Of a DNA stretch of 64,000 nt, positions 47,141 to 57,671 are shown in pieces. The stretch covers positions 1 through 64,000 of the forward strand of contig JAVSML010020434.1 of NCBI GenBank assembly GCA_038503035.1, in the 5' to 3' direction. Below the pieces are notes generated by a model. That model did not search any database, was not told the DNA's origin, and was given only the letters and a program-made list of their open reading frames with translations. Origin of the DNA: Crocodylus rhombifer (Eukaryota; Chordata; Crocodylia; Crocodylidae). The translations under genes and the position numbers were made by a program. How positions within the stretch are numbered: the stretch's first letter is position 1; every line of letters begins with the position of its first letter.

Positions 47141-47661
47141 CAGCCTAGGCTGAGGTCAAGCAGGCAGTTCCCCTCTGGCAGTTGTGGAAGATGAAGCTTT
47201 TCGGGACTAGGCTGAGTTGAGGAGCCCGAGGGCCTGAGCACCTTATAAGAGAGGATACCAGGCAGAGGAGCCCCTGGTAGGGAGTTGGGGGAAGATAAAG
47301 AGCATGCTGGTTTAGGGTTTATGTTTGGCCAGGAGGCCTGAGTTTGATTTGGGGCTGAGTGGCTGATGGTTTTGTTTGTTGTTACACTGGAGGATTGGGC
47401 TAGGCTGTAGGGGTTGAAGGAGGCCTCATGGGAGCTCCCCAGTAGTGGTGGTGTTCCTGGCGCCACAGATGGTGCCGTGTTTTGGGGGGTTGTATAGACC
47501 CCGGCCCCAGTGGGGCAGTGTTGTGTGGGGCAAGGAGTCCCAGGGCAGGTGAATGACCCGAGAAGGCGGGTCTGGGGGCCAGGTATGGCTACGGCCACCT
47601 GAGCCCCAAGTGCGGGGAGCGCGAGGCACATAGGCCTCAGTGTAGGCGGGAAACACGCGAT

Positions 47662-47897
47662 CAAGGCCCAGGGAGGGAGATTGGCATTCGTATTGGGATA
47701 AGCCCCAGGGAGGGCGACTGGCATTTGTATCGGGATAAGCCCCAGGGAGGGCATACTGGAATAAGAAGCCCGGAGAGGGTGAGCATATGGGTAGAAGCCC
47801 GGAGAGGGGCGAGTACAGGAATAAGAAGCCCGAGGGAGGGTGAGTACAGGAATAAGAAGCCCGGGGAGGGCGAGCGTATGGGTAGAGGCCTCGGAGA
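47662..47897 (+). repeat. Minisatellite inside LTR B
   Basis: There are about six to seven degenerate units of roughly 35-40 bp. Each has a core like 'aagcccggagagggcgag' or 'aagccccagggagggc', alternating with 'gaataagaa' or 'gtatcgggat' spacers. It is not seen as a block in the sister LTR A. This accounts for most of the size difference between the two copies. Confidence 0.75.
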
Positions 47898-48893
47898 GGG
47901 CCGTTAAGGAAAGACCATAGACACAACAATGTCCGGGACAACTGAGAGGCTTGGGGCATGGTATTAGGGGTGGTAGGAGCCACGCACAGCCCACAGGGCT
48001 GGGTGCACTAGATCGACCTACACGGGACAAAGGGCTGGGATAACTAAGAGCACCGTGCTCAAGAGGGTAAAAGGCAGCCTCCCTTCTATAATATTTACCT
48101 GCAAGACGTGGCGGATGAGATAACGAGGGTGCATGGACACCCACTTGACACAGTAGGGGGCGTCAGGAGAGATCACGGCCGCTTCTGGGCCCCCGCCCTG
48201 TGATACCCCTCTTGAAAGGACAGAGGCAGAAAGGGATGTTGGAGTCATTTTTGACTCTAAGATGAACATGAGCTGCCAGTGCCAGATCTCAGCCAGCAAG
48301 GCCAGCCATACCCTCTCATGCATCCAAAGATGCATCTCAAGTCAGTCCAGAGAGGTGATACTCCCCCTCTGTGTGACATTGGAGTACTGCATCCAGTACT
48401 GGGCGTCATGCTTTAAAAAGGATGTGGCCAGCCTGGAGAGGGTTCAGGAGGGCCACCCATTTGGTGAGAGGGCAGCAGGACAGGCCCTATGAGGAGAGAC
48501 TGAGGGACCTGAAGCTGTTCAGCCTTGGCAAGAGGAGGCTGAGGGGAGACCTGGTGGCCGGCTACAAACTCATCAAGGGAGATCATCAGCAAATCGGAAG
48601 AGCCCTATTCTCCCCAGCACCACCTGGGGTGACAAGGAACAGCAGTAATAAGCTGATGGAGAATAGGTTTAGGTTAGAGATCAGGAGACAATATTTTACA
48701 GTTAGGGTGGCCAGAATCTGGAACCAACTTCCTAGGGAAGTGGTCCTCATCCCTACCTTGGGTAAATTCAAAAAGAGGTTAGATGATCACCTGTCTGGGG
48801 TCTTGTGAACCCAGCATTCATTCCTGCCTGGCAAGGGGTCAGGCTAGATCATCTGTTCAGCTCCCTCTTGACCCTAGCTACTATGAAACTATC

Positions 48894-49117
48894 AAATTTT
48901 CCTCCTGTATAAGTACAGTGTTATTTAGTTCAGGTATTTCTGTAATTGTAATATAATGCACAAGTTCAGTGTTCAGACATGTAATTTATTTCTTATATTG
49001 TGGTGGTCTATACATAATGGACTGTTAGAAAACTTGTGGGAACATTAGCTGCTTCCACAGCAGGCAAAAACATTTTCATTTTTTCTTATGCTGTCTTTTC
49101 CTTTTTATTCACTCAGG
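48894..49117. other. AT-rich stretch, nothing recognised
   Basis: Short spacer after the CR1 3' end with no recognisable feature. Confidence 0.4.
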
Positions 49118-49148
49118 TCTCTCTCTCTCTCTCGCTCTCTCTCTCTCA
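49118..49148. repeat. CT microsatellite
   Basis: A TC/CT run with a single G interruption. Confidence 0.9.
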
Positions 49149-49211
49149 ACCCCTCCAGCTGGAATTCAGACACTAGAACAAGAAAACAAAAGAAACTGAA
49201 TATTGATGTGT

Positions 49212-49267
49212 AGCAGGATCTGGGCTGTAGGGTCAGCCATGCCCCCTCCTGCAGGCCAGATCCTGCT
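49212..49267. other. Perfect 12-bp inverted repeat
   Basis: AGCAGGATCTGG (49,212-49,223) pairs with CCAGATCCTGCT (49,256-49,267) around a 32-base loop. It lies directly upstream of TATATAAC. It could be a protein-binding palindrome of the putative LTR promoter. Confidence 0.55.
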
Positions 49268-50040
49268 ATATAACAATAGGGCCAGGAGGCCCACATGACT
49301 CCTGTCCCACTCCAGTTCCTTAGGGTACTCTCCCTTTTTACCTCATCTGACATGCCTTGATGTAACTTAGTGTTTTGGGAAGCTGCTCCTCAGGCTCCCA
49401 GAATAAGCCCAGGTCACCTCAGCCAGGTGGTACTTCCTACGTACAGTCCTACCCCTTACGCACTAAGCTGTGGCTCTCCTGGCCCTATCAGTGCCTCAGG
49501 GCAGCAGCTGCCTTATGGACTATAGTCAGGGCCTATGTCCTCCCTTATTAACCATGCCTGTGCCTTGCTGGCCTTGCCGGCATTGCTCCATAGTAATTAG
49601 GAGGGAGCCCCCTGGATCCAACACTGCCCTTGGCTCCTTGGGCCTTGAACCTTTTCATGCTTGTTTTTTTATTCTGGGTATGCCCCTTAGCCCAGGTCCA
49701 CTGCCTCAGACCTTGGCTTCTGTACCCCAGGCCTGTCTTGCACTCACATGCTCTGGGCCCCTAACCCTAACTTGGCTGTGGCCCTTCCTACACAGGCCCC
49801 AGCCCTCTGAACCCCCTGTGGTCTACTTTCCATTTCCAGGCCTTGGCCCTCTGGGTCCTTGACTCCAGCATGGCTGCCGTAGCTCTGGCCCAGCCCTTAG
49901 CTCTCTGGGTCCCTGAGTCCATGCTGGACTGCTTTCTCTACACCAGCCCTCAACTCTTCTGGGTCCCTGAGCCCAGGCCAGGCTCTATGACAGAGTACCC
50001 CCCCAGGCACCCGCCTACGGCCTCCATCCTCCCCTACAAC

Positions 50041-50453
50041 CAGTGCCAGATTTAGGCACAAGTTAAGTAAGCTACAGCTTAGGGCCTCATATTATGAAGG
50101 GCCTCTAAATAGGAAAAAAAAATACAGTACAACATCACAAATCCGGCATGCTTGGGACTGAGCATGTGCTGGAAATTTGAAAATGCCGTTTTTTTAAAAC
50201 CAGCACTGCAGCTGGTCACAGAGTTGGGGGGGGGTGTGGAGGGGAAAGGGGCAGGTAGCGGTGGCCAGTCTCAGAGCACCAGCTGCATGCAGAGCAGTAG
50301 TGTGGTGTGGGGTGCTTAATGGAGGTGGCAGCAGCCGCGTGCAAGCTTCCCCCACCACTTCTGGGCCGGTGGGGGGGGAACAGTGGGGGAATAACACACA
50401 TTATTTGGTAATGCTACGGGGCATCTTAAGTTTGACATAGCTTAGGGCCCCAG
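50041..50453. mobile_element. Small insertion element with flanking direct repeats
   Basis: The 8-mer CCTACAAC is present on both sides (50,033-50,040 and 50,454-50,461). The repeat extends to 17 bp with one mismatch into CAGTGCCAG/CACTGCCAG. The element begins CAGTGCCAGATTTAGGC. It contains 'cagcttagggcctc' near its start and 'agcttagggcccc' near its end. I recognise this opening from a common reptile repeat family, probably hAT-related. It encodes nothing. Confidence 0.6.
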
Positions 50454-50975
50454 CCTACAACCACTGCCAGGTCATTCAATACTAAACTTAAATGCAACAC
50501 AAATACAAGCAACTGCTTCCAAACTAAAAGTTTTCCCTACTCTAGGTTAATGTCACCTCTCCAACCATACTTTCCTTTGAGCTCTCAGCTGTCTTGGTTG
50601 CCTAAGGTGCCTGATAGACTCTCTCTTGCAGTTCTTCTCTCCTAGGAGCAGCTCTCCCTGAAGGATACAGGGCCAGACTGCCCATCTTGCTTTAGAAACT
50701 GGCCTTATATGCCTCAAAGCACTGCCCCTTCAAGTCAGTGCCTCCCTAGCCATACAAATGGGTTTCCCTTTTTGCTTAATTACTAGCTTGACCTTCCCTG
50801 CTGGAACTTAACTCAGCTGTTTGCAACCTTCGTTCTCAGGCTGCCTGGAAATCTGCCCCCCACAGCAAATTCATTGTAGTTCAGCTACCTTTTGTTCAAC
50901 TGCCTGCCCACACAGCCAGATTGGCCCACTGCACTTTCCCTTTAATGTAACAAGAGCCTCTGGCTCCCTGTGACA

Positions 50976-51447
50976 AGTAGCATTTCATGAACCTAACTGA
51001 AACCTGCAAAACATGTGAGATTAAATTTTTTGTTGCAGAAGTATTTTTTTAAATACAGGATTTTGTGCTATCCTTTGACTAAATACTGTAACGGAATCAA
51101 AACATCTCACCCTTGAAAGGCACCATCCCCACCACCCTCCTGTCACCTTGTCAGGGCAGCCGGCCTGTTCCTAGGAGGTCTCAGGTGGCAGGGATGTTGC
51201 ATGGGGTGCTGGAAGCCCACCAAGCCTGAGCTGCCCTGAGCATACCCGGGCTTCCAGTGCCCCATGCACTGTTGGATCTGGTGGGTGCTGCGTGCGACCT
51301 GGGGCTGCACATGCACAGCTAGTTCCCTACCCGGGAACCCCTGGGACCACTACCACCGTGGAGGGCATCACTGCCCCACCCAACAGATCAGGGGCGTGTG
51401 ACCTGGCGACAGCTTGTGTGGGCAGGTTCTGCTGAGGAAAAGGCAAA
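50976..51447. other. No gene seen
   Basis: Sequence of rising GC content with no supportable gene or terminus. Confidence 0.4.
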
Positions 51448-51852
51448 AAAAAAGCAGTGAGGGACTTGAACATTTTTTTCTTCCTGGATCTCCCATGGCT
51501 GGGGAGGAAGCTGCTGGCGGGCCCTGAGGTGTGGGAGAGCCTGGTGATTTCCTCTACGGTGGCAGCACCCACCCACTGGCACCCTGCCCAGGTGGTCCCT
51601 GGGGGCGCTGCTGTTGTGGAGAGAAGCACCAGGACCCCCCACAGCTCATTGGCAGCTCGATCCCCAGCTGCAGGAGAGGTCAGCAGGCTTCAGGAAAAAA
51701 AAAAGGATTGGGTCCCTCACTGCTTTCCTCCTCCCCTCCCCACCCCCCACTTTGGCAGAGCTTGCCATCTGTCTGTCCAGAGCATTCTGATTGGTTGTTT
51801 TCAGTTGGCATTGTGATTGGCTTCTGAGACCACCAATCAGAGTGCTCTGGAC
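51448..51852. repeat. Nested inverted repeats, MITE-like
   Basis: A 21-bp stem (51,775-51,795 with 51,832-51,852) matches at 20 of 21 around a 36-base loop that carries further TGATTGG words. A second inverted pair, AGCAGTGAGGGAC at 51,453-51,465 and GTCCCTCACTGCT at 51,712-51,724, is perfect over 13 bp. The structure suggests one or two non-autonomous DNA elements. Ends and target duplication are not fixed. The open frames on both strands are chance. Confidence 0.5.
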
Positions 51853-52644
51853 AAGACATAATAAGCCTATTATTACTACTATAGATTTATCCAAAATGAA
51901 ATCCTTCCCTTTTTGCTTCAAATACAAAAAAGTTTCCATTACTGATTAAACCTTCTCTGCTATTGCAAGCTAGTCCAATCTGTTAGCATGCTTCAGGTCC
52001 TTTCATCACCACAAAATGGATCCTGGTTTTATTTGTATCAGATTACAACCATATTTTAAGTAAGAACCCAACATAGTTTGGTTTGTAGTGTAGCTAGAGG
52101 TCTCATCCTGAGGTTGGCTCCTTCTCCATCCCTTTATGAGATTAATGTGCGCTGTCTCTTCTCAACCACTGTGTTGTGCATCTACCTTTCTGTTCAGCTG
52201 GAATTTTGGAGCTCACAGGTTGATCACTCCAGTGTTCTGGATAATGTATCGCATGAGAACGGGAATAAAGTGAGCATCATTCTTTATTCCAATATAGTTC
52301 TCTTTATCTAAATGCTGAATTTTGCTAAATCTCGTGAGACTGCTTTTGTAACTCAGATTCCAAAATGTCTTATTTGTTCATTTCCTTTCAAGTGAGTTGG
52401 AAGCCGTGTCATTTTCCCAAAGGGAGAAGTAAAAATAAAAATGGTTTCTTTCCAAAAGCTTCAGTACTCTTGATGATATCTGCATAGATGTTTGGGTAAA
52501 GAAATGTTAAGTCTGCTGCTGTTCTGGCTGGCAACACACTGGTGAAAAAAAACTGCAGCAGACCCATGCTAACTTCAGGAGCAACAGTTGTAATTTGATA
52601 AAAATAGCCCACACAACAACATTTGCTTAGTTGATAGCATGGGC
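51853..52644. other. AT-rich stretch, nothing recognised
   Basis: No supportable gene, RNA or repeat boundary. Confidence 0.45.
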
Positions 52645-53140
52645 AGAAAAGCCAGGATTTTGTAAACTGGGGTGCAGAAGCATTGACTGGCAGTACAAGG
52701 ATGGCTGCACCCCCACTCCCAGCTCCCCCTGTATGGGACTGCACGCTTCTGGGATCAGAAGCTGAGGACTTTTAAACTCTGAATCAGGTAAGACTTTCTC
52801 TCCCCACCCGTGACTGTCACCCTTTCCTTTGCCTTCATGGTTAGTGGCATCTCTACTCCCCACCCCTCCCAGCTGCCCCCCCACTTGCTGCTGTGGATGT
52901 CTCTGCTCTCCCCAGCCACTCCTGGGGTTGGGGGAGTCTCCAGAGCTTCTCCTGCCCTATCAATCTAGGCTACATAGAGGATCAGGCTCAACCAGGGACA
53001 GTGGTGGCACCAGCATGTGGGAGAAATTTCTGTCCCTGCACTTGCTCCTGAGCTAGTGGAGAACACCCAGGTGGACTGAGTAGGGAGGAGGAACCTGCCG
53101 TTGTTGCACTGTTGCCACTGTGTTCCTCATCTAGCTCCTT
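52645..53140 (+). repeat. Unclassified GC-rich dispersed repeat, copy 2
   Basis: It starts 'ccaggattttgtaaactggg' and 'gtgcagaagcattgact'. This matches, in reverse orientation, the right end of 13,430-13,975 ('ctaggattttaaaaggt', 'gatacagaagcactgacca'). The rest is GC-rich with chance frames. The class is unknown and the right end is approximate. Confidence 0.4.
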
Positions 53141-53432
53141 AGGCACGCGTGGGGCAGGAGTGGCTCAAGCTCCGGCTGTCCCTGGGGCAGCCAGAATAGT
53201 GGAACAATGGCAGTGGTAGGTGGGAGATGGGCGAATGGATGGGAGAAGATGTGCTAATGAACACAGAGGGGACAGGAGGGATAAAAATTCTTATCTGCTT
53301 CAGGGACTTAAAAAGGCCCTGGCTAATGCTCTTGTGGCATGGTCTGAAAGAGGGAGTGTGACCATGTCTGTGAATCCCTTCTGGATCTGTCCCTGAGTCA
53401 AGGTCTCCAAAGGCATAGCTCACCACTCTGAG

Positions 53433-54142
53433 ACCTACAGGCTGGGGAACTCCCTTCTTGTCAGTACAGAGGCAGAAAAGGATTTTGGAGTCATCATTGA
53501 TGCCAAGATGAACATGGGCCAGCAGTGTGGGGATGCAGTCAGGAAGGCCAACTGCACCTTGTCATGCATCCACAGATGCATCTCAAGCAGGTCCAGGGAG
53601 GTGATACTCCCCCTCTGTGTGGCACTGGTCAGGCTGCAGCTGGAGTACTGCATCCAGTTCTGGGTGCTGCACTTCAGGAGGGATGTGGACAGCATGGAGA
53701 GGGTCCAGAGGAGGGCCACTCACATGATCAGGGGGCAGCAGGGCAGGCCCTATGAGGAGAGGCTACGGGACCTGAACCTGTTCAGCCGCCACAAGAGAAG
53801 GCTGAGGGGGGATCTTGTGGCCTGTTATAAACTAGTCAGAGGGGACTGGCAGGCACTGGGGGAGTCCCTGTTCCCCCGAGCACTGCCAGGAGTGACCAGG
53901 AATAACGGTCACAAGCTGGCAGAGGGTAGATTTAGGCTAAATAGCAGGAGGCGCTACTTCACCGTCAGGGCAGCTAGGATTTGGAACCAACTTGCAAGAG
54001 AAGTGGTGCTGGCTCCTACCTTGGGGGTCTTTAAGAGGAGGTTAGATGAACACCTTGATGGGGTCATTTGACCCCAGTACTCTTTCCTGCCATGGCAGGG
54101 GGTCGGACTAGATGATCTACTCAGTTCCTTACCACCAATTAG
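53433..54142 (+). mobile_element. 5'-truncated CR1 LINE, C-terminal part
   Basis: The copy begins abruptly at 'acctacaggctggggaactc' and continues through the ORF2 C-terminus to 'ggggtcggactagatgatct', near the CR1 3' end. It belongs to the same subfamily as the CR1 at 46-49 kb, which makes it a useful uninterrupted reference for the LTR insertion site there. Confidence 0.9.
53508..54071 (+). pseudogene. CR1 ORF2 C-terminal region, open but truncated
   Basis: An uninterrupted 187-codon frame encodes the region after the reverse transcriptase. It includes MNMGQQCGDAVRKAN, CIHRCISSRSREVILPLC, LQLEYCIQFWVLHF, RATHMIRGQQGRPYEERL and the terminal LGVFKRRLDEHLDGVI. The reverse transcriptase itself is missing because of 5' truncation, so it has no function on its own. 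It is the least damaged frame of this CR1 region apart from 36,979-37,542. The start is simply the first ATG inside the remnant. Confidence 0.88.
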
Positions 54143-56095
54143 AACCAACCTCAGTTAGGATGGCAAGAATAATCACCCAGCAAGAACCACTGTTCTCAAT
54201 AACAGCATCCAGCTATTCTCTGGATCAGTCCTTTTCCTGTAATGTTTGCTGTGTCATCCAGCTCAGTCCCACATCTCTGCATCTCTGTGCATGAACTGAA
54301 ATTGCAGTGCCCCTTCCCTGGGATCAGCTGACTTCCCTGGCACTCCTCCCTCTTGATTTTGGAGCCACAGTGGCCCCCTCCGATGACATTCAAATCACAA
54401 GCAACCAACTCTTTGCCTTTGTTTGGGAATAAGCCTTCTTGTTCCCATTGAAATTAAATTGACCCGTTAGCCAATCTACTGTGGCTGTTCTGTTGGGAAT
54501 GCCATAGTTTCCCTATGTTCTTATTAGTTACAGCTTTTGAACTGTGCCTGTAAAACTTAACGTGAATCAAGAAAAGTTTATACACACACACTTAACTGTT
54601 CTTGTTTCACCCAAAGTTTGTTAAGTTGTATATGTTTTTCAAATTATATATATATATTTGAGGGTCAATCTGAAGATTCATGCCATTTGCATTCATGCAA
54701 CCTGAGTAACATAATACTTATTTTTCTTCATACACAACATGGTAATAAATGAGTAAGGGAATCTTGTGCATGAAATGTATAGAAAAGGTTTGCAAGACTG
54801 AATTAACACTTGTTAGTATAACAGTTACCAAACATAAATTTATATGGCCAGATTATGTTATGCCAGGTGAAACTCTGTCTTCTGGGTGCCTCAGTGTTAT
54901 AGGGATCAAGTATAGTGGATTTTTATCTTTCTATTCATCCAGCTACGATCCAGGAATTCATCTTGTAGACTCCATGCCCCATCCTTAAGTTCTCCAGCCT
55001 CCTTGCAGCTTACTTCATACAAAACTGGGTATGTAGAGGTGCTTGGTATAACAGAGACTCTAAACTATGCTGGTGTTTTCTTTGGGGAGAGAATAATAGG
55101 GGCTATAGATTTATGGTGCAACTCTCCAGTAGAAACAAGCTAATAACAATACCGTTTAAAGCACAAGAGAGAGTAGAAATCCCTAAGATATATTTCTTAT
55201 GCCAAATCTAATATTGAAATATAGGTGCTTGTCTAGCTCTGGAGTTCTGTTCAGCAGAACAATTGTACAAATTGTCTCCATCTAATGACAATAAAAGTTT
55301 TGAATCTATGTGTTCCCTGGGCAGTCTAAAATCTGAGTTTAATATATTGCACTTACATTTCTGGACCTAATGCAATTGTATAAAAGACACTTTCTTTAAA
55401 AGAACAATTTGCTGCTGAGCAAAGTGCAAAGCGTTGGCATAGAATGTTACTGACCAGCGCATAGAAGAAGAGATAGTTAAGGAAAAGCATCAACACATCT
55501 TTACAGCAGGGCATCTTTGCAGCTTTATTACTAAATTTGGTCTGTGTGTTTAGCCAGAATTTGAGTCCTTGCAGGTTGTTGCAAATGACAAATCTGTGAA
55601 AGGATTCAGATATGTTTATAATGTAATTTTGCTTATTGAAAGAAAATATGTGCATAAAGTTCTATTTTCCTGAACACAAAAAGAAACAAGCAACTCCAGG
55701 CAGTCCTTTGCTCAGAACACCTCCAAGCCTGTGATTCCAGCAGGCTCTGTGCCCAAGAAACCATGGGCTTCAATTTCCTTATGGTCATATTCAGAACTCT
55801 TTCTCCAAAAAAACACTTTGCCCCTGCTTTTGTCACTGGGGAAGTTTTCAGTCCATGTGATTTAGCTCTGATTTGCTATGCCATAGGCAGTAGCTCCATG
55901 GCCTCCAGTATTTTACTACAAACATTGATTCCTTCTTTTATTCCTGAAAGAGAATGTGTCAAATGCCCAGTGAGGTTTGTGATTATTTTTGGGGTCAAGA
56001 CTGATATTCTGGAAGCCATTAGCAACCTTTAGTAAAATAGTGTATGAATAAGTATACTGTAATAGGGGTCAGAGACCCAACGTATATCATAATCA
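54143..56095. other. AT-rich stretch, nothing recognised
   Basis: A TA run lies near 54,640-54,655. No gene, RNA or repeat boundary is supportable. The open frames of 60-100 codons show no motif. Confidence 0.45.
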
Positions 56096-56334
56096 GATGG
56101 TTAGATATTAGGAAGAACTACTTCACTGTAAGGGTGGCCGGAGCCTGGAATGGGCTTCCCAGAGAGGTGGCTCTCACCTTCCCTGGAAATCTTCAAGAGG
56201 AGACTGGATAGGCACCTGGCTGGGGTCTTATGACCCCTGCCACCCCCAGTGCTCCTTCCTGCCCATGGCAGGGGGTTGGACTAGATGACCTGTCTAGTTC
56301 CCTTCTGACTCATTGATTCTATGATTCTATGATA
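56096..56334 (+). mobile_element. CR1 LINE 3' end
   Basis: The piece begins in the last ORF2 segment ('tattaggaagaactacttca', the equivalent of IRKNYF). It ends with 'ggttggactagatgacctgt' and two ATTCTATGA-type units. It belongs to the same subfamily as the minus-strand copy at 59,299-60,100. Confidence 0.9.
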
Positions 56335-56454
56335 TATTCAGGCAGAAGACAATTTTCTCCCTACTTCAGTTGTTTACAATATATGGTAACAAGCGATGTA
56401 TAAAGGAATGGATAAAAATCAAAACAGTAATACTTAGTTTATATATAAGAATTC
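56335..56454. other. Short AT-rich spacer
   Basis: No feature is recognised between the CR1 tail and the Helitron-like element. Confidence 0.4.
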
Positions 56455-57118
56455 TCTCTATATAAAGGGCTTAGTCCATCTGCCCATGTGTCTGTCTGCC
56501 CGTAATGCTCTTTAAATGTGAATAGCTTGAAAACTATAAGAGAGAGAACATTTGTGTTTTCAGAGAAATTTCTTTGCTAAATCTTAGCATTTGTTTACTG
56601 GCCATGTCAGGATGATCCCAACTTCCAGAACTGGGAAAAAAACAGCCAGGTGCCAGGGCTGGTTTTACTGAGATCCTCTTAGAAGTGTGCTGGGAGCCTT
56701 TTGTGGTGGGGAGGGCAGAAGGAGGAGCCAGCTGAGGAAATGCAGAAACTGGGCAGATGTAAGAGGCAGTGGGCGAGCAGTGGCAGTCCCGTTCCCAGCC
56801 CCGAGCAGGGACGGAGGCCCCCCAGGGGCAGTGTGGAGGAAGCCTTGGGCATGGGTGGCTGTTGGGAGGCATTGAGCTCACCTGCCCTTGCCCAGCAAAG
56901 AGGTATGCAGGTGGAAGCTGGGTGGCAGCATGGGCAGGTCACCTTCCACCCACTGGATGAAAGCAAATGCAGGAAGGGATTGGCGTCTTCAAACGTTCAG
57001 CCTATTTGATTTAAGTTTTATAATATTTAATTTATTTAATAAATATAACAAGTAAAATCTATCTACTTGTTTTTCTTATTTGAAATTCATCCATCATTCT
57101 TGATGGGCAATTTGCTAG
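56455..57118 (+). mobile_element. Non-autonomous Helitron-like element, copy 2
   Basis: The 5' end is TCTCTATATAAAGGGC, though the exact TC is ambiguous by a few bases. The 3' end is CTAG at 57,115-57,118 followed by T. A perfect CCATCA/TGATGG hairpin with a TTCT loop lies 8 bases upstream of CTAG. It shares both ends and most of the body with 451-918. It also carries about 180-200 bp of extra GC-rich interior (roughly 56,677-56,860). The open frames inside are short and unconvincing. Confidence 0.72.
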
Positions 57119-57239
57119 TTATTATATAAGAATATATTTTTGCATCCTTCTATAAACTCAAGCAAGTAATGAACACCACTTGCATGATCAACTTCACATA
57201 TGAAAATAAAAATGTGTGTGCATGCATATAAAGGTAGGG

Positions 57240-57252
57240 GTGTGTGTGTGTG
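57240..57252. repeat. GT microsatellite
   Basis: Short run of GT repeats. Confidence 0.8.
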
Positions 57253-57266
57253 AATTTAGTATATAT

Positions 57267-57445
57267 AGGATCATAGGAAAGTAGAGCTAAAAGGGACTTC
57301 ACAATGTAATTTAGTTTAGCTCTCTACACAAGGCAGAACCATCTCCAAATAAACCATTCCAGCCAAGTGTCTGTTTAACCTGCTTTCAAAAAATTCTTGA
57401 GATGGAGATTCTACAACTTCCCTGTACTAATGCTTGACTACTGTC
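57267..57445 (-). mobile_element. Old CR1 LINE 3' end, minus strand
   Basis: Starts 'aggatcataggaaagtagag', then 'aagggacttca', 'aaggcagaaccatctccaa' and 'gagatggagattctacaact'. This is the order of the complement of an old CR1 3' end, with the C-terminal ...VVESPSL segment last. It is diverged and 5'-truncated. Confidence 0.75.
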
Positions 57446-57460
57446 AATCAAACACATATG

Positions 57461-57483
57461 CACACACACACACACACACACAC
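57461..57483. repeat. CA microsatellite
   Basis: About eleven CA units just beyond the CR1 remnant. Confidence 0.9.
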
Positions 57484-57648
57484 GCCAACATACCTTTATA
57501 TACATATAAGTATATATATCAAGAGGTTCCTCTGATCTTTGTACAATTTCAGATCAAATCCCTATAAAGGGCTTGAGTGCCTACTTCAAGATGCTTGTTG
57601 ACTTAAACTTATACTGAAGTCAACACCAGGCAACTTCCTCCCTTCTGT

Positions 57649-57671
57649 ATAATAATAATAATAATAATAAT
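57649..57671. repeat. AAT microsatellite
   Basis: About seven to eight AAT/ATA trinucleotide units. Confidence 0.9.

Larger units (their letters stand above)
47037..48205 (+). mobile_element. Solo-LTR-like element B with CCCCT duplication
   Basis: It starts TGTCACAGGC and ends GCCCTGTGATA, so its termini are inverted copies of one another with one change. It is flanked by CCCCT at 47,032-47,036 and 48,206-48,210. A TG start, near-CA end and 5-bp duplication are typical of retrovirus-like LTRs. A TATA box and an internal minisatellite are present, and there are no internal viral genes, so it is a solo LTR. It belongs to the same family as the split element at 32,969-38,116. The 427-codon antisense frame across it is a by-product of GC-rich repeats. 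Confidence 0.8.
46078..48808 (+). pseudogene. CR1 ORF2 remnant interrupted by LTR
   Basis: From the left: DIFKSAGPDALHPRVLRELA and NYRPVSLTSVLGKILEKIIK. A frameshift follows near 46,500, with an equivalent of YLDFKKAFD near 46,590 in a broken frame. Then come SSGVPQSSVLGPALFN and the intact box KFADDTKMWG near 46,845-46,870. After the LTR, the C-terminal region continues from the ERDVGVIFDSKMNM segment near 48,229 to LGKFKKRLDDHLSGVL ending at 48,808. Part of the VRPQ segment is deleted before LEYCIQYWA, and there is a further frameshift near 48,470. No active protein is possible. Confidence 0.85.
46065..48893 (+). mobile_element. 5'-truncated CR1 LINE split by an LTR
   Basis: The left part (46,065-47,036) and right part (48,206-48,893) are collinear with intact CR1. 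Compare the uninterrupted copy at 53,433, where 'caggctggggaactccc' leads directly into 'acagaggcagaaaaggattt'. The left part starts in the linker before the reverse transcriptase, and the right part runs to a CR1 3' end. The interrupting 1,169 bp is an LTR with a 5-bp target duplication. The element was therefore already in place before the LTR arrived. Confidence 0.9.
49209..50975 (+). mobile_element. Possible LTR with a nested insertion
   Basis: The segment starts TGTAGCAGG and ends CTCCCTGTGACA, whose complement TGTCACAGGGAG resembles the start of LTRs A and B. A TATA box (TATATAAC, 49,267-49,274) follows an AGCAGGATCTGG/CCAGATCCTGCT hairpin. The interior is C/T-rich with recurrent 'ctgggtccctgag' words. 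No target duplication is evident (TGATG against AGTAG), so the call rests on the termini and TATA box only. About 410 bp within it is a separate insertion. Confidence 0.35.

Noticed and set aside
46861..48144. 427-codon minus-strand open frame
   Set aside because: It runs antisense across CR1 and the LTR minisatellite. Its proline/tyrosine-rich repeats simply translate the tandem array, and it has no domain or splice context.
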